This document shows, piece by piece, positions 1 to 12,051 of a stretch of DNA of 64,000 nt. The position numbers and the translations under genes were made by a program. Below the pieces are notes generated by a model. It was not told the DNA's origin and did not search any database. It saw only the letters and a list, made by a program, of their open reading frames with translations. The first letter of the stretch is position 1. Each line of letters opens with the position of its first letter. This stretch comes from Nematostella vectensis (taxonomy: Eukaryota; Cnidaria; Anthozoa; Actiniaria; Edwardsiidae), in NCBI RefSeq assembly GCF_932526225.1, contig NC_064042.1, positions 2,711,001-2,775,000 on the forward strand. Direction: 5' to 3'.

Positions 1-440
1 ACGGAAATAGGTAATATTTAAAGTTGATACTTGCATATGGGATATGAAGTATTTTATCTTAACCACAAAGTATACAAATGCTCTTAAATATTTTTTTTTT
101 ATTATGACATGATTTAATTTGATATTCAGCTCCAACTAATAACAAAAACCATGACGTCTATTGTACATGTTTAAGATAGCGCTATTCGTCATGCTCAGTC
201 CAGCTAGCTGGTATTTGTGGAAGACGTGATACTTATGACCATGATGGCATGGAATAAGTAATGTTTGATGAAGTTTAGTGAATTTTCTGTTCTGTCATGG
301 GATGAGCCATGCAAACAGAGCCTTGATGACATAGAAAAAATTGAACCTGGGTAGAAGATTTTTTTTCCATAAATTCTTTTATTCTAAACCATGGCGAAAG
401 GTGATTAGGATTGGATTATTTTATAATGCAGTCCCCACTT
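1..440. other. Gene-free left flank
   Basis: AT-rich sequence with no convincing coding frame, RNA gene or repeat family. It runs directly into the 21-bp minisatellite. Confidence 0.5.
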
Positions 441-3400
441 CAGTGACATCATCATCACCACCACTATCAACAGTATCACCACCACTATCAACAGTATCAC
501 TATCAACAGTATCACTTCCACTATCAACAGTATCACCACCACTATCAACAGTATCACCACCACTATCAACAGTATCACCACCACTATCAACAGTATCACC
601 ACCACTATCAACAGTATCACTTCCACTATCAACAGTATCACCACCACTATCAACAGTATCACCACCACTATCAACAGTATCACCACCACTATCAACAGTA
701 TCACCACCACTATCAACAGTATCACCACCACTATCAACAGTATCACCACCACTATCAACAGTATCACCACCACTATCAACAGTATCACCACCACTATCAA
801 CAGTATCACCACCACTATCAACAGTATCACCACCACTATCAACAGTATCACTTCCACTATCAACAGTATCACTTCCACTTTCACCAGTATCACCACCACT
901 ATCAACAGTATCACCACCACTATCAACAGTATCACCACCACTATCAACAGTATCACCACCACTATCAACAGTATCACCACCACTATCAACAGTATCACCA
1001 CCACTATCAACAGTATAACCACCACTATCAACAGTATCACTTCCACTTTCACCAGTATCACCACCACTATCAACAGTATCACTTCCACTATCAACAGTAT
1101 CACCACCACTATCAACAGTATCACCACCACTATCAACAGTATCACCACCACTATCAACAGTATCACTGCCACTTTCACCAGTATCACCACCACTATCAAC
1201 AGTATCACCATCACTATCAACAGTATCACCACCACTATCACCACCACTATCAACAGTATCACCACCACTATCAACAGTATCACCACCACTATCAACAGTA
1301 TCACCACCACTATCAACAGTATCACCACCACTATCAACAGTATCACCACCACTATCAACAGTATCACCACCACTATCAACAGTATCACCACCACTATCAA
1401 CAGTATCACCACCACTATCAACAGTATCACCACCACTATCAACAGTATCACCACCACTATCAACAGTATCACCACCACTATCAACAGTATCACCACCACT
1501 ATCAACAGTATCACCACCACTATCAACAGTATCACCACCACTATCAACAGTATCACCATCACTATCAACAGTATCACCATCACTATCAACAGTATCACCA
1601 TCACTATCAACAGTATCACCACCACTATCAACAGTATCACCACCACTATCAACAGTATCACCACCACTATCAACAGTATCACCACCACTATCAACAGTAT
1701 CACTTCCACTTTCACCAGTATCACCACCACTATCAACAGTATCACTTCCACTATCAACAGTATCACCACCACTATCAACAGTATCACCACCACTATCAAC
1801 AGTATCACCACCACTATCAACAGTATCACTGCCACTTTCACCAGTATCACCACCACTATCAACAGTATCACCATCACTATCAACAGTATCACCACCACTA
1901 TCACCACCACTATCAACAGTATCACCACCACTATCAACAGTATCACCACCACTATCAACAGTATCACCACCACTATCAACAGTATCACCACCACTATCAA
2001 CAGTATCACCACCACTATCAACAGTATCACCACCACTATCAACAGTATCACCACCACTATCAACAGTATCACCACCACTATCAACAGTATCACCACCACT
2101 ATCAACAGTATCACCACCACTATCAACAGTATCACCACCACTATCAACAGTATCACCACCACTATCAACAGTATCACCATCACTATCAACAGTATCACCA
2201 TCACTATCAACAGTATCACCATCACTATCAACAGTATCACTATCAACAGTATCACTATCAACAGTATCACCACCACTATCAACAGTATCACCACCACTAT
2301 CAACAGTATCACCACCACTATCAACAGTATCACCACCACTATCAACAGTATCACCACCACTATCAACAGTATCACCACCACTATCAACAGTATCACCACC
2401 ACTATCAACAGTATCACCACCACTATCAACAGTATCACTTCCACTATCAACAGTATCACCACCACTATCAACAGTATCACCACCACTATCAACAGTATAA
2501 CCACCACTATCAACAGTATCACTTCCACTTTCACCAGTATCACCACCACTATCAACAGTATCACTTCCACTATCAACAGTATCACCACCACTATCAACAG
2601 TATCACCACCACTATCAACAGTATAACCACCACTATCAACAGTATCACTGCCACTTTCACCAGTATCACCACCACTATCAACAGTATCACCATCACTATC
2701 AACAGTATCACCACCACTATCACCACCACTATCAACAGTATCACCACCACTATCAACAGTTTCACCACCACTATCAACAGTATCACCACCACTATCACCA
2801 GTATCACCACCACTATCAACAGTATCACCATCACTATCAACAGTATCACCACCACTATCAACAGTATCACCACCACTATCAACAGTATCACCACCACTAT
2901 CAACAGTATCACCACCACTATCAACAGTATCACCACCACTATCAACAGTATCACCACCACTATCAACAGTATCACCACCACTATCAACAGTATCACCACC
3001 ACTATCAACAGTATCACCACCACTATCAACAGTATCACCACCACTATCAACAGTATCACCACCACTATCAACAGTATCACCACCACTATCAACAGTATCA
3101 CCACCACTATCAACAGTATCACCACCACTATCAACAGTATCACCACCACTATCAACAGTATCACCACCACTATCAACAGTATCACCACCACTATCAACAG
3201 TATCACCACCACTATCAACAGTATCACCACCACTATCAACAGTATCACCATCACTATCAACAGTATCACCACCACTATCAACAGTATCACCACCACTATC
3301 AACAGTATCACCACCACTATCAACAGTATCACCACCACTATCAACAGTATCACCACCACTATCAACAGTATCACCACCACTATCAACAGTATCACCACCA

Positions 3401-4322
3401 CTATCAACAGTATCACCACCACTATCAACAGTATCACCACCACTATCAACAGTATCACCACCACTATCAACAGTATCACCACCACTATCAACAGTATCAC
3501 CACCACTATCAACAGTATCACCACCACTATCAACAGTATCACCACCACTATCAACAGTATCACCACCACTATCAACAGTTTCACCACCACTATCAACAGT
3601 TTCACCACCACTATCAACAGTATCACCACCACTATCAACAGTATCACCACCACTATCACCACCACTATCAACAGTATCACCACCACTATCAACAGTATCA
3701 CCACCACTATCAACAGTATCACCACCACTATCAACAGTATCACCACCACTATCAACAGTTTCACCACCACTATCAACAGTTTCACCACCACTATCAACAG
3801 TATCACCACCACTATCAACAGTATCACCACCACTATCACCACCACTATCAACAGTATCACCACCACTATCAACAGTATCACCACCACTATCAACAGTATC
3901 ACCACCACTATCAACAGTTTCACTTCCACTATCAACAGTTTCACTTCCACTATCAACAGTATCACCACCACTATCACCACCACTATCAACAGTATCACCA
4001 CCACTATCAACAGTATCACCACCACTATCAACAGTATCACCACCACTATCAACAGTATCACCACCACTATCAACAGTATCACCACCACTATCAACAGTAT
4101 AACCACCACTATCAACAGTATCACCACCACTATCAACAGTATCACCATCACTATCAACAGTATCACCACCACCATCAACAGTATCACCACCACTATCAAC
4201 AGTATCACCACCACTATCAACAGTATCACCACCACTATCAACAGTATCACCACCACCATCAACAGTATCATCACCACTATCACCAGTATCACCACCACTA
4301 TCAACAGTATCACTACCACTAG
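441..4322. repeat. Giant 21-bp minisatellite (about 185 copies)
   Basis: A tandem array of a 21-bp unit (core tatcaacagtatcaccacc) spans almost 3.9 kb. Variant units (acttccac, actgccac, tttcaccag, catcac, and shortened units lacking caacagtat) recur in blocks. The pair of markers cttccactttcaccag and ctgccactttcaccag appears near 1041/1167, 1703/1829 and 2522/2648, so there is a higher-order repeat of roughly 660-820 bp. Because 21 is a multiple of 3, several frames stay open for hundreds of codons (for example the minus strand across 405-4319, repeating LLIVVVI). This is a by-product of the repeat, not a gene. It lies 3' of WRAP53, about 400 bp beyond its stop. Confidence 0.95.
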
Positions 4323-4729
4323 AGCACTATAATCACATCATGTAAAAATGATCAATAAAAAGAGCTAAAGCTGTCAAACATTGATTGGTTTGATAGTGAC
4401 TACACATTCTAAAAGCACCCCTAGGGAAAGTTGGAGTACTAAAATGCACCATTTCTCTCTTCGTGCAACAGAATCTGTGGAGTTGTCCACATAAATGGAT
4501 ACAGTTTGGCTGAAAAATGTCATATTGGGACTGTCGAAAATTTCTATTAAATGAGGGTCTACTTAAGAGTTCTGTTATAGAAATTCGGCTGCATTTATCA
4601 ATGGCTCTATTTAGAAAGTTTTATCTAGGGGCAAGTCTCAGTCATCTCTTGTATTTGCTAGGGTAACAGATATCTTTTGTAAAATTCCTTCAGCTTTGGC
4701 TCTTTTGTTTACTATCCTTAAACAACAGA
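4323..4729. other. WRAP53 3' flank
   Basis: About 400 bp between the minisatellite and the WRAP53 stop codon. It should hold the WRAP53 3' UTR on the minus strand, but I see no clear AATAAA on that strand here. No other gene was found. Confidence 0.4.
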
Positions 4730-7700
4730 TCACAAGCTCCATATCCTGACAGAGAAGTCTTGAGAAAGGTGTTTATTTTTGTCAGTGCATTCTTCATCAC
4801 TGCTGTCATCATCAATGTCAGAAAATCTCCTCTGTCCTGATGTACTAGCAAGTAATGGCAGAGTGGGATGGAAGCTGATAATGACAAAGGACTGGTTAGT
4901 AAATTAGCTAGAGAGAAGAAAACAAAGGAAGTATGAGCTACAACTCTTAGTTAAGAGCTCAACAATTATTTTGTACCTTACTCCATTGACACAGTCACCA
5001 TGGGCCATAAATGAGACCAACTGTGGGAGGAGTGGGTCAGGACTAACATCATCTGTAATTGGTGGAGCAAGTGTGTCCCAACATGTAACTGTGCCGTTGC
5101 CACCTCCTGACACTAGGTAACGCCCAGACCTAAAGAGTACCAAGACATTGTTACTTGAGACTAATGACGACTGTAGGTCCAAAAACTGCACTAGGCGAAA
5201 CAGGGCATTGATTATGAATCAAGATGGTCTGACTGGCGGAACACAAAAGCCGCAACCTCCTCGGATAGCACTTTTAAAATGCACTTGTATATATTACCAC
5301 ATTCATGCTCGCACATAGTAGAGTGGACAAGCAAACTGAAGCTGCAAGGAACTCAAGCAATAGCAATACAAGAATCCCTGGCTAAAAATAAAATTTGAAT
5401 CAACTGATGTGGGCAAAGGCATATCAGCTCATCAATGAGCTCGGATAAGAAAGGAGGTTATGTGGGAATAGCTTAATCATTACCGGAGCAGAATATCAAG
5501 GATGCTGCCTTCATCCACTGAATCTAGTCATTAGCCATGCCTGCAATTTAGTATGCAATATGTTGGGTACTTGCCTTGAGATTTTTCAAGTTTTTTGACA
5601 ACTAGCCGGCGGAATTCCTTTAAAATTGTGTTGTAAATTAAGCAATTGTACCCGAAAATAGAAAGCGCAAACTGGAAGGTTTTGCAAAATGTGCTGGGTC
5701 GCACGATAGGATAAGCAATAGTGTCGATCGACAGGATGGAGGTCTGTAGGCGTTTTATGGCAGCGCAATTAATCTTTAATAAGTAACACGATTTTCACAA
5801 ACAAGGACATTAAAAGTTTTCCGGAAATTTTCTAGAAAAATTTGTAACATGAAATATATATTCCTTAAAATCTGGAAGAAGGGATCGCGACAGACTTTCA
5901 AAAAGGTCACTCCCCCTTTCTTAATCCTATATCTGCCACTGTTATGATGAGTGTAAATATGGATGTACTGAGTGTATGTGCAAAATGACCCAACAGCTTG
6001 TCTCTTTTTGCGGACAACAAAGGGTGTACTAGCAAAGACAAAATCAATCCTTTGTTTTTATTTCTGCCATTTCCTTTGGACAACAAAGGGTGTACTAGCA
6101 AAGACAAAATCAATCCTTTGTTTTTATTTCTGCCATTTCCTTTGGACAACAAAGGGTGTACTAGCAAAGACAAAATCAATCCTTTGTTTTTATTTCTGCC
6201 ATTTCCTTTGTTTTTACTTCAGCCAGAAGCGCCAAGCTCTTCCTGACATGACGTAAAAGCAGCATTTGCTGGGAATTGTCTCAGTGAAACAGGCACAGGT
6301 TTTACTGGTCTTAGTACTTACATGTCCAAGTCAAAGTAGATACGCTGGTTTGTGGTAACTGAGCGAACTAGTCTGCAGAGGATTACTCCTGGGTTTCGAA
6401 TATCCCAGCACAGAATTTCTTCATCCTGTTAAGATATTTATTTGTTATTGATGTCCTTTGTAATTGAAAATACAGGAAACGCCCAATCCCATATACTAGG
6501 GGCAGTTCCAGAAAAAAGGTCAGCAAAGATTTTGAAAAAAAAATATTTACCATACATATTTCTAAAGGTCTAGGCAATATGGGAAAAACATTCCAGCTTT
6601 CAGTATGTAACAGTTGGATTTACCAAACGATACAGTTTATTATCAGTTAACAGCAACAATTTCTAAACAGTGGCAGAGCCGGCAAATCCACAAAACGATA
6701 TGCATACAATACAGAAAAATATTCTTAACAAAAAAAAATATATATATATCTTGGTTTGTTGGAAAAAAAACACGCGAACTACCGTTTCATCTCTACAAGC
6801 CTGTTTCGTGGTTGCCCACTCATCAGGAGATTTATTAAGAATATATTACTACCATCACTTATATACTATCTATGTATAAAATTAACATAAAAATAGGGCG
6901 CGAAATTTGAATGGCTGTTATGATGAAATTGAATAGTTCAGCTATTGCATAACAAGGCTTTGTTCCTGTGGCGGCACGAAGACACTAGCATGTTACGCTT
7001 GTATATATATACAAATGTATACTCCTTTACAGTTGTCCTTAGGGGGGACCATTTGACTTTTGAGGGAAGGGGGGTGATTTAAAAAAAAAAAATTCTGCAA
7101 GAAACTGATACAGGAAAAAAATCCCTACAACCCAATCCTGCACCATTTTACACAATTTTACATGCAAAAAAATATTAAAGTATAAAGGACTGAAACCAAA
7201 AGTTGTAAAGAGGTGACAGACTCTGAAATAATGATGAACTTGACTGGATCATCAACTTGGACAAGGAGGGCAACTTTGCAGTATTCATTTTCCAGATTTA
7301 AATACTTTTTTTGTTTATTTAGGTGGTAAGGGGTGGGGGAACAGCTCTGACAATCTGACAATTTTGGGGTTCTGAGGATAGGGGGGGGGCACTGAAATAA
7401 ATGTTTAGAATGAATGGGGGACTCTAAAATTTTAAGGTGCCTTGAGTAAAGATCTCCCCTCCCCCCGTTATTGAGGGTCATGTAGTTTACTTAGGGTCAT
7501 GTAGCAGCTCTCAGAAGATTTCAGATGATGGGTGGTGATGGTGGATGATAGCGGGTGATTATGGATGAAAGCAGGTGAAGGGTTGATGATGGCGGGTGAT
7601 GGGTGGTGATTATGGATGATGGCGGGTGATGGTGGATGATGGCGGGTGATGGGTGGATGATGGCTGGTGATGGTGGATGATAGCGGATGATGGTGGATGA

Positions 7701-10700
7701 TGAGTGGTGATGGTGGATGATAGCGGGTGATTATGGATGATGGCGGGTGATGGTGGATGATGGCGGGTGATGGGTGGATGATGGCTGGTGATGGTGGATG
7801 ATAGCGGGTGATGGCGGATGATGGGTGGTGATGGTGGATGATAGCGGGTGATGGCGGGTGATGGTGGATGATGGCGGGTGATGGTGGATGATGGCGGGTG
7901 ATGGGTGGATGATGGCGGGTGATGGTGGATGATGGCGGGTGATGGTGGATGATGGCGGGTGATGGGTGGATGATGGGTGGTGATGGTGGATGATGGCGGG
8001 TGATGGGTGGATGATGGTTGGGTGATGGGTGGATGATGGCGGGTGATGGTGGATGATGGGTGGTGATTATGGATGATGGCTGGTGATGTTGGATGATAGC
8101 GGGTGATGGTGGATGATAGCGGGTGATTATGGATGATGGCGGGTGATGGGTGGATGATGGTGGATGATGGCGGGTGATGGTGGATGATGGCGGGTGATGG
8201 GTGGATGATGGGTGGTGATTATGGATGATGGTGGGTGGTGGTTGCCAGTGGGTGATTATGGATGATAGCGGGTGATGATGGATGATGGCTGGTGATGGTG
8301 GATGATGGCGGGTGGTGGTTGCCAGTGGGTGATTATGGATGATAGCGGGTGATGATGGATGATGGCTGGTGATGGTGGATGATGGCGGGTGATGGTGGAT
8401 GATGGGTGGTGATGGGTGGATGATGGGTGGTGATTATGGATGATGGCGGGTGATGGTGGTTGCCAGTGGGTGATTATGGATGATGGGTGGTGATTATGGA
8501 TGATGGCGGCTAATGGTGGTTGCCAGTGGGTGATGGTCTCTTACCTTTCTTCCCCCACTATAAAGCTTGGAGCCATCAGGAGAGAAAAGCACATGTGTGA
8601 CCCCACCCACCTGCCCCTGCAGTAGACAGAGGAGCTCCCCATCTGAATCACTGTAAATGCCAACTAGAAAATGAGAGTCAATTGAAGGGTTAACACTATT
8701 CAGTCTAATGGAATGAGTTATATTATGAAATACTGAAGAGAGCCCAATTACAATAATGAAAAGTTGTACGGAACATACAATGTTTACCTGATTTCGAGTA
8801 TGAACCCAGTGCATAGAGACCAGAGTGATCGGGACAAAAGGCAATACAAGAGATGAGGCCAGATTGGCCATTCTTTTTAACTGCAACAATACAATAGAGA
8901 AAAAATGTGACACACTCACCTAGCAGTGGATCCAAAATTCTATGGTGTGTGCTTGTGGGGGGAAATGGTGGTTTAACATACAGAGAAGCAAAAAACTGAC
9001 AACAGTATAACACAGCTCTGTTGACACTAAGGCCACCTCAATACTTAAGACAGATTTTTTTAAAGAAGAAAGTTAGCTCCATATATTTCCTGCAAATCTA
9101 AGCCCACTTAAAAGGCACCATGTTAAAAGTAACAGTTTTGTGTTTTCCAAAAGTGATTTGACTTGCCCCTGCCATGAATACCAACAAATCACAATGAAGT
9201 AATGGCCTTCATAAAAACAATACAACTGTTTTATGCTGTTTTATAACCAAACCAACTGCTGGTTGCTTCTAAAAGCCCTGTCGGATCTCCCTGATCATTC
9301 CCTACAACAAACCCCAGTATCCATGACACCATGCTCTTCCTGGAAAACCTACCAACTGTTGGCCGCTCCTCGCATTCTCTGCCTGGCCGGTTGGTGTCAA
9401 ACACGCGCACCATCTTGTTAAACCCAGAGTAAATCTTGCTGCCATCAAGATTGAAGGAAACACTGGTGGCAGAGGTTATTTCATCCTGGAAAATTCATAT
9501 ATGAAGGTCATATATCAGGTGATCAGCGACATATATTGATACCCATAGTTTTGCCATATTGTGATCTGTCTATTCACAGACTTTTATGTCTTTTCTATGT
9601 TAAATGCAAATTGTGGTACTGGTAACACATATTGCTTTCTTGTTTTGTAATATTGCTCATATTCAATGAAGAATATTCTAAAAAAAAAATTCTAATTATA
9701 TATAGTACTATGAAGTATTTCTTTGAGTACTTCTTTATTTTTGCAACATTTCTTAGGACACACCATTAGATAGGGGGCATGTTATCGTTTTTTTCTTCAG
9801 TTTACTCTCCCATTTAATAGCACATGACATATGCTTTCATGGGTTGTACTGCTATGATTCTATACCATATTATCAAATGCCTTGTATGAACATCTTAGCT
9901 TTCCTGTGAAGGCGTCCCACATGTGGATAGGGTGGTCTCTACAGGAACTCAAGAGGCTGTAATAAAAAGACATCTTTACGATTAAAAATAAAGGACTCCC
10001 CACTCATGGTCAGCTATATGAGAAATGCTTACCAGCAAGTGGCAGGATCCATTGATGTCATGTAGGGGTACCAGCAATAGTCATAGACTGTCTCACCTTC
10101 TTGCATATGGAGTACTGCTGACTGCACAATAAAAGAGTATAATATCATAGCATAAACAGTGATTGAAAGGGCCATACCTAGACTTGCATCAATCAAAGTT
10201 CTTATCGGACTCTACATGGGTAAGTTCAGCAGATTTGGTTTGAAGTGTCAGTGAGAAAACTTTGATAAAGTCTAGCACATAGCAAGGGAGAGATTTCACA
10301 GTTCTTAAGCAACCTAAGAGTAGGAGTCCTCCTTAAATAGGGTGTATTCCCTGAGAAGGATAACAATGGAAGAGTGCAATTAGCCAGGGCTAGATTCCAA
10401 AGTCAGAGTATATAATTGAAAAATATTTTTTTATTGTCAGCTTGAGTTTATGGATAATATCTATACCCTAAAGCAAGGAATTATATCCATACCATTTCTG
10501 TCAGCTGAGAGGAGTCTGCTCCAATGGTGTAAAGCTCAGAGGGAAGGTTGAAAATCCTGAGAGAGTTATCATCACTGTTGGTCAACAAACATGAGCCATC
10601 TGGTGACCTATGTACAGACATTAATACAAATGGTTTAGTATAGGGTATCATCCAAATAATTTTACGATGACAGGTAGGCACACAGGCAGGTAGGCAGACA

Positions 10701-12051
10701 GACATACATGCTGTATAGCATCTTAATTAGTGGTCCATCATATAGGTATCATATAGGTGTTACAGTGTTTTCTTGATTCAGGCCATTTTTAGACACATGG
10801 ATTAGCCAATCTAAGATGAACTTTGTGTTTAATTTTTCAATGAGCCAAACTGTGCACATAGTCTAATGAAAAAGCTATGTAGGTACTTTAACTATTGTTG
10901 TTCTCTTCTTCAATTTGAATTTATTAATCCACCCTCTACCTAAACCTTGCAATTTTTTTTGTAAACAAAACTCACAGATGATGGATACAAAAATTATATT
11001 TCTTAACTGCAATTTGCGGGTGCATCCCCATGTAGCTGATTGGGCCATTTGTGTGAACATCTAAAAATAGCCTCTGATGCTAATATAACACAAATGATTT
11101 CCCCTACTTATAAGTCCCTGGTGTGATACAAAGAAACATACCATTTACATCCTTTGCAATTCTTTTTGTAAACAAAACTGACAGATGATGGATACAAAAA
11201 TTATTTCTTAACTGCAATTTGCGGGTGAATCCCCATGTAGCTGATTGGGCCATTTGTGTAAACATCTAAAAATAGCCTCTGATGCTAATATAACACAAAT
11301 GATTGCCCCTACTTATAAGTCCCTGGTGTGATACAAAGAAACATACCATTTACATCCTTTGCAATTCTTTTTGTAAACAAAACTGACAGATGATGGATAC
11401 AAAAATTATTTCTTAACTGCAATTTGCGGGTGAATCCCCATGTAGCTGATTGGGCCATTTGTGTGAACATCTAAAAATAGCCTCTGATGCTAATATAACA
11501 CAAATGATTGCTCCTACTTATAAGTCCCTGGTGTGATACAAAGAAACATACCATTTACATCCTTTGAGGAAGTTGTCAGGCCGCTGCTCAAACTCCCTCC
11601 ATGCTCCTGTAAGTTGAACAGGTAGATCTGATGTACTAAGTCTCTTATAGTTGACTGCATATTGTTTATTTACTAAATCATTATCAATCACTGCCACAGT
11701 GTCACCAATCTCCTCAGTACAAGCAGTTTCACTCTCGAAGTGTTTTTCTTTTTCAACATCTCCTTGTGTATTTTTTAAAGTTGTGTTTTCACCTTGTGTA
11801 TTTGTTAAAGTTATGTTTTCACTATGGTCATATACAATCAATTCTTTTTCAGTATCGCATTGTGCATTTGGCAAAGTCATCTCTTCACTAGAATCTCGAA
11901 TAATCCCTTCTGTCTCTTTTATAGAAGTTTCTCCACAGCTTCCCATCTCTCCATAATCTTCGTCCATCGGATATGTAGCAGGCTCTATCTTGTCTAGGCT
12001 GGGAGATACAATACTCTTTGTAGTGAATCTCGACTCTTCGTCTATCTCCAT
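4730..12051 (-). CDS. WRAP53: WRAP53/TCAB1, WD40 telomerase and Cajal body RNP protein
   Basis: Ten exons on the minus strand: 12051-11552, 10607-10493, 10121-10033, 9956-9866, 9485-9353, 8880-8788, 8663-8545, 6425-6322, 5129-4977, 4874-4730. All have GT-AG ends and phases that join, giving 513 residues (human about 548). The acidic N-terminal part (about 145 residues) is poorly conserved. From [17 protein letters not shown] onwards the WD40 propeller is clear: [113 protein letters not shown], and the final [15 protein letters not shown]. Known role of the family: binds the CAB box of scaRNAs and telomerase RNA and brings these RNPs to Cajal bodies. Introns 1 and 7 hold tandem repeats at their 5' ends, and intron 7 carries a hammerhead ribozyme. 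Identification rests on near-continuous similarity along the propeller. Confidence 0.95.
5972..6215. repeat. 66-bp tandem repeat, three copies
   Basis: Within WRAP53 intron 8. Three near-identical 66-bp units (ggacaacaaagggtgtacta at the start of each) begin near 6012, 6078 and 6144. Their near-identity indicates recent duplication. The multiple-of-3 period keeps short ORFs open on both strands; these are not genes. Confidence 0.9.
6600..6960 (-). mobile_element. Probable Penelope-like/retrozyme fragment carrying a hammerhead
   Basis: Sequence around the hammerhead in WRAP53 intron 7 has the look of a short retroelement remnant: an A-rich and TATATA tract near 6731-6750, and the segment tggcagagccggcaaatcc near 6669, next to the ribozyme. 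No reverse transcriptase or GIY-YIG ORF is present. Assignment to Penelope-like elements or retrozymes rests on the known association of minimal type I hammerheads with these elements in metazoans. The boundaries are approximate. Confidence 0.45.
6789..6831 (-). ncRNA. Minimal type I hammerhead ribozyme
   Basis: Read on the minus strand (6831 to 6789), every element of a minimal hammerhead is present in order. Stem I 5' strand AUCUC (6831-6827); core CUGAUGA (6826-6820); stem II GUGG-GCAA-CCAC, four perfect pairs with a GNRA loop (6819-6808); core GAAA (6807-6804); a two-pair stem III CA-GGCU-UG (6803-6796); cleavage triplet GUA ending at 6794; and stem I 3' strand GAGAU (6793-6789), which pairs perfectly with AUCUC. 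A two-pair stem III is typical of hammerheads in Penelope-like elements and retrozymes, which usually act as dimers. It is in sense orientation within WRAP53 intron 7, so it is transcribed with that pre-mRNA. Confidence 0.88.
7523..8536. repeat. GATGATGG-rich minisatellite next to a WRAP53 5' splice site
   Basis: About 1 kb of imperfect units of roughly 20-21 bp built from ggatgatggcgggtgatggt. Longer blocks containing ggtggttgccagtgggtgat recur near 8228, 8309, 8456 and 8515. On the minus strand the array begins within about 10 bp of the WRAP53 exon 7 donor (8544-8543), so it fills the 5' end of intron 7. Confidence 0.93.
10935..11568. repeat. 205-bp tandem repeat that includes the end of WRAP53 exon 1
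   Basis: Three units of about 205 bp in WRAP53 intron 1. The block containing cataccatttacatcctttg occurs at 11137, 11342 and 11547. The last occurrence is the real exon 1/intron 1 boundary on the minus strand: the exonic bases CAAAGGATGTAAATG followed by the donor GTATG. The two intronic copies therefore carry 15 bp of coding sequence plus a complete copy of the 5' splice site. Confidence 0.93.

Noticed and set aside
405-4319. 1304-codon minus-strand ORF (LLIVVVI repeat) and the 225-codon plus-strand ORF over the same region
   Set aside because: Both are read-throughs of a 21-bp tandem repeat; no start context, domain or codon pattern apart from the repeat.
4730-12051. An overlapping TP53 gene as in mammals, where WRAP53 is antisense to TP53
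   Set aside because: No p53 DNA-binding-domain sequence is visible on the opposite strand or upstream of 12051.
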